Assembly (NCBI RefSeq): GCF_002443255.2
Contig: NW_019211460.1
Span: 28,306,481 to 28,370,480 of the forward strand
Reading direction: 5' to 3'
Source: Varroa destructor
Taxonomy: Eukaryota > Arthropoda > Arachnida > Mesostigmata > Varroidae
Length of the DNA stretch: 64,000 nt
Positions 37,699-48,746 of this stretch are shown piece by piece; within the stretch, counting starts at the first letter, position 1; each line of letters starts with the position of its first letter. Below the pieces are notes generated by a model. It was not told the DNA's origin. It saw only the letters and a list, made by a program, of their open reading frames with translations, and did no database searches. Made by a program: the position numbers and the translations under genes.

Positions 37699-40600
37699 GA
37701 ACTTGACTAGTGCAAACAGTTCTGTTGATTGTAGTAACGATGCTTATGACGACGTCAGTACCTCAGAAACTGCAGGTCTGCCGCCAAAGGAAAAAAGATC
37801 CGGCAGAGCAACGAACCAATACTGATGCGGATGTAGCCGAACCGAAATCTATACAGGGTTCGCGGATAACGTCATACCTTTTGGTATATTTTGAGAAGCG
37901 AACGACTGCTGGCGGCAGCAGAAGCCGCGAAAAAATAGGGCATTTCTGTTTTGTTCGACACAGCAGCCTATCAAGCGGAAAAGCAAGCTAAGTGGCTGAG
38001 GAATCGAGTCGAAGGAGTCAAAAAGAATGACGACTTAGTTCTGTGGTTCTGCGTCTGGGTGATAGAAGGCGCGGGTTGCACCGCCCGACGCAGTTCGACT
38101 GTCAACGACGACGGCAGTAGCTATTATCTGGCACCGTAGAGAAAGAACAAGACAACCTCTAAGGAGTTAAAAAGGAATGGGTTATTAGCTTAAAAAGATC
38201 GCGATATGTGAAATATTGATGCTGAATTTTGACTGTATTACCGGCTTGGGGCGTAGCAGCTTCGGCGGGAGGGCGTCACTGGCCGGCAAACGTGGAAGAT
38301 GTCATAGTTCCGTAGCTACGCATGGACTTTGTTTCTCGATATTGAATTAACTAAATGGATTTTAATAAAAGTGGACTAGCATTTTTTAGCTTTGTCTATC
38401 AGATGCGATTGTTGATGCCTGTCAGCAAAAGATCGCGAATATATACACACATTGTACACGTATACGGCATGTACTTCACGGACAAGTAATTCTATATAAC
38501 AGCCACTACAATCACTCAAGCGTTTCGCACGGAACAGCATCAGCCATTTATCTTAATCACATGTGTGTAATAGATTGATACGAATCTTCATATTTAATAA
38601 TAAGAAGACGCAGACGCTTTTGTCTGCTTTTACTTATCGCACCTAATAAAAGTCCGCTGACTTAATACTTCTCACAGCCATCATGCCTTTATAGCAATGT
38701 TGGCTGTCGGAACATCGGATCGGTGACAATCGGGGGGTTAAAATAGCCAAATTGCGGGTTCTCATTATTTGGGTCGCTTGCTACAGTACAGAAGTTGGTG
38801 TCGTTGTCTTTATTTGGGACAAGAACAATTAACGTTCCGATTTCTTATACATGGCGGCTTTTCAGCAATTCAGTATCTCTTATATAAGTACTCGTGGAAA
38901 TTTTATACATATATATTGCTTTCTTTCTGTTGATCTCCGTCAAATTGAAGGTGCTCTATCCTTAGTCAGCAGTTAGTACAAAACACAATATTCGATTCTG
39001 AAACATCTCTGTAGTGTGGTTAAGAGCGATCCGTAAAGGACGCATTCTAGTCGCCGTAAAGAGAAACCTAGCGTTCATTGTTACGTCTTATTTCCGAGCT
39101 TCACTGATTTAGTGGAGCTCTTTGTCTATTTAGCGTCTTAACAACAGGCTCGACCTTACCCCACTCTGATCCCCACGGACTGTACAGTTTCTCCGATTAG
39201 TATCACTCGAGGTTAATTTGTCTGTTAGTTTAACTGTCAACTATAACAAAAAATGCGAGTGTTCGTTTTCCAAAAGCTATTGCATAGAGCTGACGCTTTC
39301 TATCATCTTCTATCGACCTTCACCCGGAAGCTGAATAATGTGCACATTAAAGGCGCTCAATTTCTTCCAAAGCTAGGAAGTAGTCTATAACGCTGTACAC
39401 GATAGTTGACGTTTACCCATATTAGAATGAAAATAGATCCATTTATTGTGACACTTCAGATACATATTTGCTGTCCAATTATATTAGTCATACTAGTGTT
39501 ATAAGAACCTGGGAGAGGTCGTAGCTCAATGTCTGGGGCCTCTCTAACTATCCACACATACTAATGTATGTGATTGTATGAACGTTTACCTAAATCTGTC
39601 GAGGTATTCTGGTCGTCGAAGGTGGATGTACACAAAAAATCAGACCTGATCTGGCGTCGAACAGATCGACATTATCGATACGCCTGATCGTGATACACGG
39701 GTTTTAGCTATTGGAGCTCAGACAAGTTGTGGGCGACCGTCTCACAGAGCAGGTAATTCAATAAGCCACCGCTAGCACTCATTTCCTAAAAATATGGAAA
39801 AGTTTCACGCGGCGTTGTTAGCTTGTGCGATTTCGCGGTTGCTACGTGCTATCTCTGTAAGTGCTCTGAGACGCATATGTCTGCCGCTAGCTTCTTCATA
39901 AATAATAGATACACAATTTGGTGGCTGTGTCGCATAGGTAGAACTACTTTAGCAGAGGCCTCGACAACAAAGACAGATAATTGCCTATCTATGCGCTTCC
40001 TCTCTGACTCGTGAAGTTTCAGACAACTTTCAATGAATGTTGATAGTCAGAATATAAAAAAAGTTCACAAAAAAGTTGCACGTGTTAACTTAGAGAAGTA
40101 ACGTCTGTGTCTTTGCGCCCATGAGTACTAGCTAACGACAGACAACATATAATAATTAATTGGTAACACGCTTGCGTCAAGTACTTCAATTACATCTCTT
40201 TCCTTTATCTCTGAATCACATTTGTGTTGAATCCACCGTTCTGTTCATAGTACAGATTCTACATTATTTCTAGGTGTGATGTTGGTTGTTGGAGACTGGG
40301 ATTATCGAAACGATACTTATTCGACTTTTCAAGGCATGACGACAATTGAATTTCTGACGTAGAGGCTAAATGTTATAGGAATCAAATATATAGTGGTCAA
40401 TGGGCACACGAACATGACCTTTCAATTTACAGACGCAACATCTGTTAATTTACGTTGTATAGTTTGTGGCTTAGTAATGAGTGTCGATAACGGCCACTGT
40501 GCTCGTACTTCCTTAAAAGTCGAATAAATTTCAACATATCAAACAACTTATTTGAATTACTCACCATGTCTTCTTTGACTGAAACTTAGGTTAGATACGC

Positions 40601-41416
40601 TACTATGTTTTTAATTAACATTTTGGGTTTATCTCTCTCATATGTGTCTATATCTCCATATAAAGAAATTTTTTTTGATAATCCTATTATCAGCAAATGA
40701 TCTGTTATATCAGAATAGTTATTTCTTTAGTTTTTTCTTTCTCGTAGTTGAAATTCTTTTTCCTGGTAAGCTGCTACCATCCGAAGATGTTTTTTTTGGA
40801 GACATCGTGTTCCATGTATTTTTTAGATTTTATCAATAATTTTTCCGTCTAATTTTTACTAAAACATGATCCGCGAGTCCATTTTGAAAGTAAACTATAC
40901 ACATAAGAAGACAATCAAAGACAAAAGCACATATTAAAATTCTAGTTAAACAAACAAGTAGGTCTCAATAGCTAATAACATTTGAGCACGATCACTCTTT
41001 CAAGAAAAACGATGAATAGCTAACATTCGAAAAATCATATGCTGGAGACACGCAAAAACGCTCACCTCCTGTAACGGTTGCTATCGACGTTTTGGCGCGG
41101 CTGTCAGAATCAGATATCCTCCAAAAATATCACTAAACGATGTATCATTATCGAGTCGTGACGTGCGTCTGTGCTTTGGCCTTACAGAATAGCCAAGGTC
41201 TACACATTTCCGATACATTTTCTTCACTTCGGTCAAATCACTCAGGATAATTCGAATTTTGCAGCTCTTCGATGCCTTCTAAGGATCGTATTTGCCATTT
41301 TTACGATGGATCTACAAAACTATTCCTGGGCGCTAACGTCTGTTAGGCGCTAGCTTAAAGGTGTCGCCATGGCAGCGCAAACTGTGCATAAAGCCCCATT
41401 GGAGACACATAAATGC

Positions 41417-41444
41417 GGCAGGCAGGCAGGCAGGCAGGCAGGCA
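41417..41444. repeat. (GGCA)7 tetranucleotide microsatellite
   Basis: Seven perfect GGCA units followed by an imperfect GGCG. On the minus strand this produces a Cys-Leu-Pro-Ala repeat in a chance open frame. Confidence 0.95.
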
Positions 41445-43301
41445 GGCGGAGTGGGTCCGATTCATATTGTTATCATATAGGAAAGGTGTTTTACATGTTT
41501 TGGATCGAGGCACATTGCTAGAGTTCCTGATCGAAATTCTTGAAACGTTTCGGTTTTTATAAGTTAACGTAGATTTACGGTGGTATTTCACTGCTAATTC
41601 AACAACTATGCGAAACCTGAGAGAAAGAATTCCAAATGGCAAATTTACCGGTAGCGATAGGTATAGTGATGAACACTATTAGCAGACCCTATTGATCAAC
41701 AGCGAAAACGAATGAATATCAGAATTGTGACTTGTGTTACTTGCTAGAACTATAATTAAGATGCTGCCTTAAAAAACTACGCTTAGCGAAACGATTTTTA
41801 CCTATGAAATTACCTAGCTTATTTATTGTTATTTTTTTTTTAAGATTATTAATACATGTAAGAGAGAATAAAATCTTAAATAGTTCAACAAAGGTCCAAC
41901 ACGTTAGAGATGAGCGAAAGTTTCTATAATTGTGAAAATTTGGAATAACTTAGTGGTAATTGTACAGAGGGCAATACGACATGGATGCCTGGCATAGCAA
42001 AATCTCTAAAAAACCGACATTTCGAATTTAAATATATTTTTAAGAATTGCTGAAATGATAAATAACTATTAGTACTAGATGTATAGAAAATTAAATAGTT
42101 CCTAAATAAATAAATAAGCTTTGAACTTGCCTGGAAGGTAGCACTTGGATAGGAGCGCGGTCAATCACGAAAAAATCACGTGGCAATTGGTTTGCTCATC
42201 GCATAGATAAGCCCCAGCTGGGATATACAGGAAAGGAGATATCGGAAGAAGATATAAACATCTCGTCACAACATTTAGTGGAATATGTCGATCATGAGCA
42301 GAATAATACAGTATTGAACTTACAGTTAAAGGTTATTAGGGCAAAAAACTAGTAGATGTGGCAAAAAACGCTAGTTGTAAGCTGGGCCGATCGCTTGCTG
42401 ATTTAAGACCATGAAACGTAAGTGACGTGTTAGCAATTATTTCATCTAATGCTATGTGAAACAATCTATGCAGTGCGTAAAGTACGTGACTAACGTGGTA
42501 ATACGCCCCAATCGGTTTAAGTTAGGGAACAGAAACTTAAAACGATTACAGTTAGAAAAACTGGCTCTAAATGACCTCAAAGCTATTTTTCGATAAAAAA
42601 AATTGAATACGGATAATAATATGAATAATATGGGAATATAATAATATTATAATGGGAAAGGCGCTAAATATTATAATACCTTCGGTGGCTAAATCCCTCC
42701 AAATTGATGGTATTCGACGGAATCTTGAACCAGTGCTAAAGTAATCTGTCGTCAGGAAAAAATTAGTTGTCTGTAACTGTACGTCATGTAACATGGTTGT
42801 AATCAAGTCGAAAATAGTATTACTTAGACAAAGAATTGCAGTCCCGCGGTAGCTTACTGAATAACGTGTTCACCTAAAAACTTTTGGAACGCGTTGTAGT
42901 CTAGGTTCGCACCCGCGCGTAGGCATCACGGTTCGTTCTGTGCTGGGCGCTAACCGTTGTCCTAACTGCGATACCGGATCAAAAACTTGTAGAGTTACTA
43001 TATTGTACTTTATATATTGGAGAAACTTAAAACATATAACAGCCTAGTCGTATGAATTACTACAGCACTGAAGCGAGAAAGCATGCCAACAATCAAATCA
43101 ATAAAGCAACATATATTATATATGCGAAAAGTTCCAATTACTTCGAAAGCGTAGCGCTGAGCAGTGTTAAGGTGTACTACGAGGACCTGAACATATATGA
43201 TAGGTTTCTCTGAGGATCCATAAAAAGTTGCAATAGTGGTGACCATATCTAATGGACACGAAGTAAATGACGAACCGTTCTTAATTTGCATGGGCCCGTT
43301 C

Positions 43302-43329
43302 TTCACACACCCGAATAGGTGTGTGTGAA
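43302..43329. repeat. Imperfect inverted repeat (CACACACC / GGTGTGTG)
   Basis: An 8-bp perfect stem core, CACACACC and GGTGTGTG, around a six-base loop. A TTC/GAA extension offset by two bases adds to it. It lies about 100 bp beyond the poly(A) signal of the PUDP gene in that gene's direction of transcription. A role in 3' pausing is only a guess. Confidence 0.6.
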
Positions 43330-43430
43330 AACCTGCTTAAAAATTACTTTTGTATAGCAAATTCAACTGCAAATTGTCATTGTAATTATAATAGAAGAAA
43401 GAACAGCATGGGCAATTTTAAAAAATCTCA

Positions 43431-43436
43431 TTTATT
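43431..43436 (-). terminator. Poly(A) signal of the three-exon PUDP gene
   Basis: TTTATT on the plus strand (AATAAA on the minus strand), about 40 bp past the stop codon of the PUDP gene. Confidence 0.7.
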
Positions 43437-43475
43437 TTTCAATGTACTGCGCGGTAGCAAATATGCATTCAGAAT

Positions 43476-44980
43476 TTAGTCACTGAACGGTGGCAGACCA
43501 AATAGCTCTGGTCGGAAGTTTTCCAATGAGTTAATGCAAATCGTAGGTTCTTTTCTCTGTTCGGGTGTGATAGCTTTAGGATCCGGAACCATGACAACCT
43601 ACGACACCAATACATCATTGAATAACGGTAATGTTAACGAGACATTTATTGCATCAAAGTATCCTTTACGAATCTAGTCTGTTGATGCAGAAAGAGAAAG
43701 CAAGTAAAGCGACATTATAATATAGTAGCGCGTCTTAAAGGCCGCTTTCAAAACAAATATCAGCTCCTTTTTAGCAATACAGCATATTCGATGTTTTTTC
43801 TGAGACTTCTGAACTTCCATCGACAGTGTCGGCAATAGTTGAAGTTATTTTCTATGGTTGCGATGTAGCCTGAGTAGACACAATGCGGTGTCTCTGAACT
43901 GCTTAAAGCTAGTTCACTTGTAGCATTATATATATAATAACATTACCTAACTTAATCTTCTACTTTATGGGAGTTTTTAAATCTATGCACACCTGCATGT
44001 TTGCCGCTAACGCGGCGCGAACGCCATTTGGAGCGTCTTCAAACACCAACACTTGGCCACAAGCTTCGGGTCCTTCGATGGGGGGCGAAAAACGCCTGGC
44101 GCACACCTATAATTATTATAATGTATCGTAGAACAATAGGTGTACTAAGCTTCTGTCAGTATCGAAGTGCCGTTTCACGGTACAAACATTTACCGAGCTC
44201 CTACAAATTCTTCAATTATAACGAAGTACAGACAAAGTTCACTATGGTATTATTCTGTTCATGTCAGCATCATATTGCCGGTTAAAGCAAACCATGACTC
44301 ACTTAACAAATATAACTAGAATATACTTTTCTTTTTGTTTATAAGTAGCTAGTATAGATTAAAATATTGAATATTTACTGTGAATATGTAATGCTAAAGA
44401 AAAAAGGCGCAGTCACTTTCTCAGAACCTCATGCTCTACATAGCTAACAACTAGCTTCGAAATACAGATCACTGTACGAGGTGATAGTTTGACGTACCAA
44501 GAAGACATCGGGAGCCGGCTTTCCTTGCTTAACTTCAGGGTCGTCGCTTCCACTCACGAGATGAAGAAAAAGCTTAATGAACTCTTGATGATTCCTTGTT
44601 TTTATTTTAACATACTCAAGTGAACTGCCAGTAGCTATGGCTATCGGAACTTTATGCTTGTGCAGATGGCGAACCAGTCTGTCGGCACCTGGCATAAGTT
44701 GACAGTTACCTATTCTCGAAGGAAGAAGCGCATCCAGTTTTTGGAGAAACTCATCAGCAGTAATCGGCAGCTGATAATGCTCAACTGTAATTTTACTGCT
44801 AACAGCTCGCGATGTTCCTCGTAAGCGGTTGGCCATTTCGTGGTTGTAGCGATGTCCGAACCCCTTAAGTACCTCGTCAAAACATTCAAAATAGATATTC
44901 TCCGTGTCCAACAAAAGGCCGTCCATATCGAAGATACAGTGGGTAACCGGTCTGTAACTTGTGTCGACATTGAGAATCAT
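43476..44980 (-). CDS. PUDP: HAD-superfamily pseudouridine-5'-phosphatase-like protein, 3 exons
   Basis: Exons 44980-44498, 44106-43993 and 43598-43476 join in phase 0 to 239 residues, close to the roughly 230 of human PUDP/HDHD1 and the insect Gs1-like proteins. All four HAD motifs are intact: motif [13 protein letters not shown] (nucleophile Asp18, acid/base Asp20), motif [10 protein letters not shown] (Thr117), motif [13 protein letters not shown] (Lys154) and motif [11 protein letters not shown] (Glu183, Asp184). The C-terminal [11 protein letters not shown] matches the family end signature. Donors are GTACGT and GTGTGC, and acceptors are TTATAG and GTCGTAG. The expected reaction is cytosolic dephosphorylation of pseudouridine 5'-phosphate or related phosphometabolites. 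Substrate specificity cannot be read from sequence. Two relatives lie within 10 kb. Confidence 0.9.
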
Positions 44981-46066
44981 GTCAGCTATGACAGAGCTTA
45001 CAGGACTTATTTCGACTTCAAATTTGTTTGAATTTTTACACTGTTGCTACGTGTTTATGGACGACGGGGCTTCGAACGTCACTGGCATCTGCTCGCGCAG
45101 TAAATATAGAGCTATTGGTAAACAAAACGATAATGGATTCACTGCGCTGGTCAAGCACAGGATCTTTACCTTTCTAAGCCGGTGTGATGCCTTCTGTAGA
45201 CACGAGGCAAAATAGAGAGGAGGTGCGCGGCAGCGGCCCGAGAAAGGGTAACGCTTTGCAGCAGTCGGCGAGCGCCCACTGAAAAATTGTCCCCAATGAT
45301 CAAGTGCAATGATACTGGGTTCATTTTGAAACCGCCGCCGCACGACATTTGCATCTGAGCAAAAATATTGCATCGTCAATAATAGTTTTAAAGTAGGCTA
45401 AAAAATCTATTATAACAATCTATAGTATCGTTAAATTTGAATGTGATTTGCTTAAGGTTCATGTAGCTCTGCTGAACGAATACAAAATATATTCATACGT
45501 GATTAGAGTGATCGCCTGAACCCATAAATAAACGGCGTTCTTGCAACAATTTATAATCCGGGAAATCTTCAAGGGTGGTCCGTTATGATCAGATTTACGG
45601 TCATGGCGACTGCTGTCAAATTAGATTTCCGTCGCAAAAAAGATGTATAGTTTTTGCTCTGCAAATAGTAAGTAGTACATTGTCTTCTATGTAGTTGCAG
45701 TAATATAGATTCGTTATTTCCGTCCCGACGGCGGTAATATCAGGCGAGATAGATGAGCCTGAAGTACATTAGGCCTTTTACAGGAGAACCGTTTGTTATG
45801 AAGAACAAGTACACTTGACTCGTGTGTTACATCTTGTGTGAAATATATACATATAATTAACGTTAAAAATATTATTATCTTTTATCTAGCGCAATGTAAA
45901 CCAGCTTTCAATCAGATAGGCTACACCATTTTTACAATTTAGACGCATTACTAACGTTAACAAGTGGACCAGTCTCTACTGCAAGACTGGAGTCAGTCAG
46001 TGTCTAGTATTAATATGAATACTTTTGTTTAGGGCGAGTACACCCTGCAACGATAGATTTTATTGA

Positions 46067-46080
46067 ATATATATATATAT
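46067..46080. repeat. (AT)7 microsatellite
   Basis: A perfect AT dinucleotide run in intergenic DNA. Confidence 0.85.
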
Positions 46081-46497
46081 TATTTAATTGCGGCAGAGTC
46101 AGAGTGCCTAACAAGCGTAGGCGCCACCTCTGCTTTCTTGTTGGGAGTCAAAAAATGGTGCTTCATGGGTAAGTGGCCTGAAAGCCGTACATTAAGGCCA
46201 GATAATTTTCAAGCCTTTTTTAGAACATAACATTCCGTCAGCATTTTTGCAGCTGTAAAATTTTTCGCCACCAAATGTGCCCATGGACCTGTGTATCTAT
46301 ACTACTAGACTTTTTGCAGTTGCTATCTACGAGTTAAGCATATAACTGAGTATATCGATTCTGTAACATTACCACTGCATTTCGATTTTTCCTATAAATT
46401 AATGTAATAAAATCACTCGTATGGGCGTTTATTCAATGCTAGACCTAAGTAACATTTCCAGTAATTTTATCCAGCAGTGAAACAGTTTTTGGTTTCC

Positions 46498-46680
46498 TGA
46501 TTTATTATTATTAAAGATTATTATATTATTTATTTATATATATATTATTTTTTTTTAAATTTTATTTTTATAATTTTTTTTATATTTTTTTTATTTTATA
46601 TTTATAATTTATATTATATATATTATATATATTATAGATATTAAAGATAAAAAAATAAAAAAAAAAGTTAAAATGATATT
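46498..46680. repeat. Near-pure A+T low-complexity block
   Basis: About 180 bp with almost no G or C. T-rich on the left, it passes through TATA-type alternation (46610-46640) to A-rich on the right, so the block is loosely self-complementary. It could be decayed simple repeat, or DNA that unwinds easily such as a matrix-attachment type sequence. No gene content. Confidence 0.85.
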
Positions 46681-47478
46681 TATATATTGGACATTCGTTT
46701 TAAACGTGCATCTTTATAACAACAGGGACCAAATAGGAAATATTAAACTAGATTCTTTACTCTAAGTGTATCTTACTGTACGTACTGTATATAGTCTACC
46801 AGTAATTTTTTTGTCTTTTATCCTTTTTATCATTGTATTAAGATTTTGCGCCGGCCATAAAAAGTAGAAATTGTTCAACTTTGTGATCATTTTTACTAAT
46901 TTCATGTCAAACAATCAAATTTAAAGCCTTAGGAAGATTACCTAACTGCCAACATTTATCTCAAAAATGTACATGAAGCATTTCTTAAGGAGCTATATCT
47001 TAGTTGTATCGTATATTTGACTTGTGCGGTCGCTTTCTCTTCTATTTAGTGTCATTTGAAAACATTTAACTATCCAAAATACGAGATTGCAATGTACGAA
47101 TATTTATCCTTTATTACATTGTACCGCTAAGATTCTTTAGTCACGCGCGCCATTATCTGCGTCACAATGTAAGCGGCTTTCACTCTATATCATGGCAGTA
47201 ACGACAGCCCTTCAAAAAGGCATTATTGCATTGATCTTTTTTTTTGTTTCTATTTAGTTCTAACTATAATGTGAAGTACCTATTACGCCTAACAATGCTA
47301 ACGCGTATGTCTAAAATCGGTTTTTCAAACGTGCAAATTCCGTTATAATATGTTACATTGTTGCCTAACGAAGACTTCTTTTGTGTGTTAACAGGAAGCT
47401 CGTTTTTTCGGGAAATTACCCAAACAGGTTTCTACAGAAGTGTACCAGTTCGTGTGTTGTCTTGATTGCTATTTATCA

Positions 47479-48746
47479 TCAGGTGCTGCCAGCACCTGAG
47501 GGTTCCGCTTTGATGTGTTCAAGCGAATCGGTACATAACGTTGCCTCTGCATGAAGCTCCGACGGTACGGTAAGGGGATCCGGAACCAACACGACCTAGA
47601 TCGTTATGAATAATATTATATGATTAAGTCGTTGGTATTTACACCTTGTCGAGAAGAAGTACTAGGCATGCGCACTAAAAGCATAGTTGCTTCATTCTGG
47701 TTAGCTAGAATTTAAAGTACTAGTTCCATTCTTTTTTGAAAGCGTTAAGGATATGGGAGGTAGTTAGTGAATGCTATGACATTACGCCTAGTCTTAATAT
47801 CTCTGTAGGTTAAAGACATATTACAATTTTTACGCTCCATGCAAGTAATGTTGAGATTAGAGAGTAGTTTTTAGCTTAATTTTTTTTTATCAGTTGCTTA
47901 TCAAGAAAAACTAACTCATTACCAGGCGATAAACCGATACGTAATACAACGCATTAAAACTCTGCAACGATTTGCAAGGCTCCCTTGCTACGCTGAAGAA
48001 GATTAGCAGACTACGTCCGTGAAAGCCTTACACGTTAGTTACCATTAGCTTTACATTATTCAACAGTTCCTGTACGAATCAATAGCATACGCAACTCATA
48101 ATATCTGCGTATACCGTGTCCTGCCTCAAACAGTATTCATATCTTGTGCACTGCCTAACAATAGGTATTTCGTCAATTCAGACCTGCACGTTAGCTGCGA
48201 GAGCCGACCTCACCCCATCTTCAAACATTTTGGACCTTCTTGTGCCCGTCTGGGTCTTCTATAGATGTAGAAAATCGCTTCGCACACACAATGAAGGCGT
48301 CCGGAGCCGGTTTTCCTTTTTTACCTCAGGTTCTTCTGACCCATTTAGGAGATGGTTGAATAATGACATAAAAGGCAGATGTTGCATGGTCTTCAGCTTC
48401 ATTGAGTCTAAAGAGCTGCTTCTACCAACAGCGATGGAGATGTTGTGTTTCGCCAAATGCGGCACAAGTCGTTCTGCTCTCGGCATTAAGTTTCACGTTG
48501 GCAGAACTGCAACTGCTTTTCGTTTGACTCCGTTTCAGGAACTCTTTTCTTGTAAATGAAAGCTTGCAGTACTCAATGATAATGGGTGCACCATCAAGTA
48601 GTGTACTGCACAGCACATGTGAAGCTTGAGGGTATGGCGATGGCCAAACTTCTTGAGGATATGTCATCGATGATCTGAAAATATTACTTCTCACTGTCGA
48701 CTAACAGACCGTCCGGGTTGAATATTCAATGTGTAGCGGGACAGTA
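47479..48746 (-). pseudogene. Decayed PUDP-like HAD phosphatase copy
   Basis: Family segments run in order on the minus strand but in several frames. Near 48726 is an altered motif I with Asn-Pro-Asp in place of Asp-Met-Asp. Stop codons stand where the intact neighbour has Cys15 (TGA) and Ile29 (TAA). Next come IIIEYCKLSFTRKEFLK, then MPRAERLVPHLAKHNISIAV in another frame. A further shift occurs inside a run of A before GKPAPDAFIVCAKRFS. Motif IV is reduced to FEDGVRSALAANVQ, with three residues missing. A final exon at 47595-47479 reads VVLVPDPLTVPSE and lacks the LFGLPPF ending. The gap from 48183 to 47596 matches the second intron of the intact neighbour, while its first intron is absent because DAFI-VCAKRF is continuous. 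The nucleophile is lost and several frameshifts are present, so it cannot make an active enzyme. Confidence 0.88.

Larger units (their letters stand above)
28109..43430. other. Long intergenic or intronic region, no confident gene
   Basis: About 15 kb between the Mcr start codon and the PUDP poly(A) signal. The left end should hold the Mcr promoter and any noncoding first exon, but I see no diagnostic core element. The region has microsatellites, a tandem TTTTG run near 33.34 kb, short direct repeats near 32.87 kb and one GC-richer island at 37.2-38.1 kb. The remaining open frames are short and unrecognised. Confidence 0.5.
44981..47478. other. Intergenic, with a near-pure A+T block
   Basis: Upstream flank of the PUDP gene, running to the 3' end of the HAD pseudogene. 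Apart from the A+T block near 46.5-46.7 kb and a short AT run, I see only short frames without family resemblance. Confidence 0.5.

Noticed and set aside
41355..41642. Minus-strand frame containing Cys-Leu-Pro-Ala repeats
   Set aside because: The repeat is produced by the GGCA microsatellite and the frame has no other coding character.
42838..42925. tRNA- or SINE-like stretch with box A-like GGTAGCTTACTGAA and box B-like GGTTCGCACC
   Set aside because: The T-arm does not pair, the box spacing is long and no acceptor stem forms, so neither a tRNA nor a clear SINE is supported.
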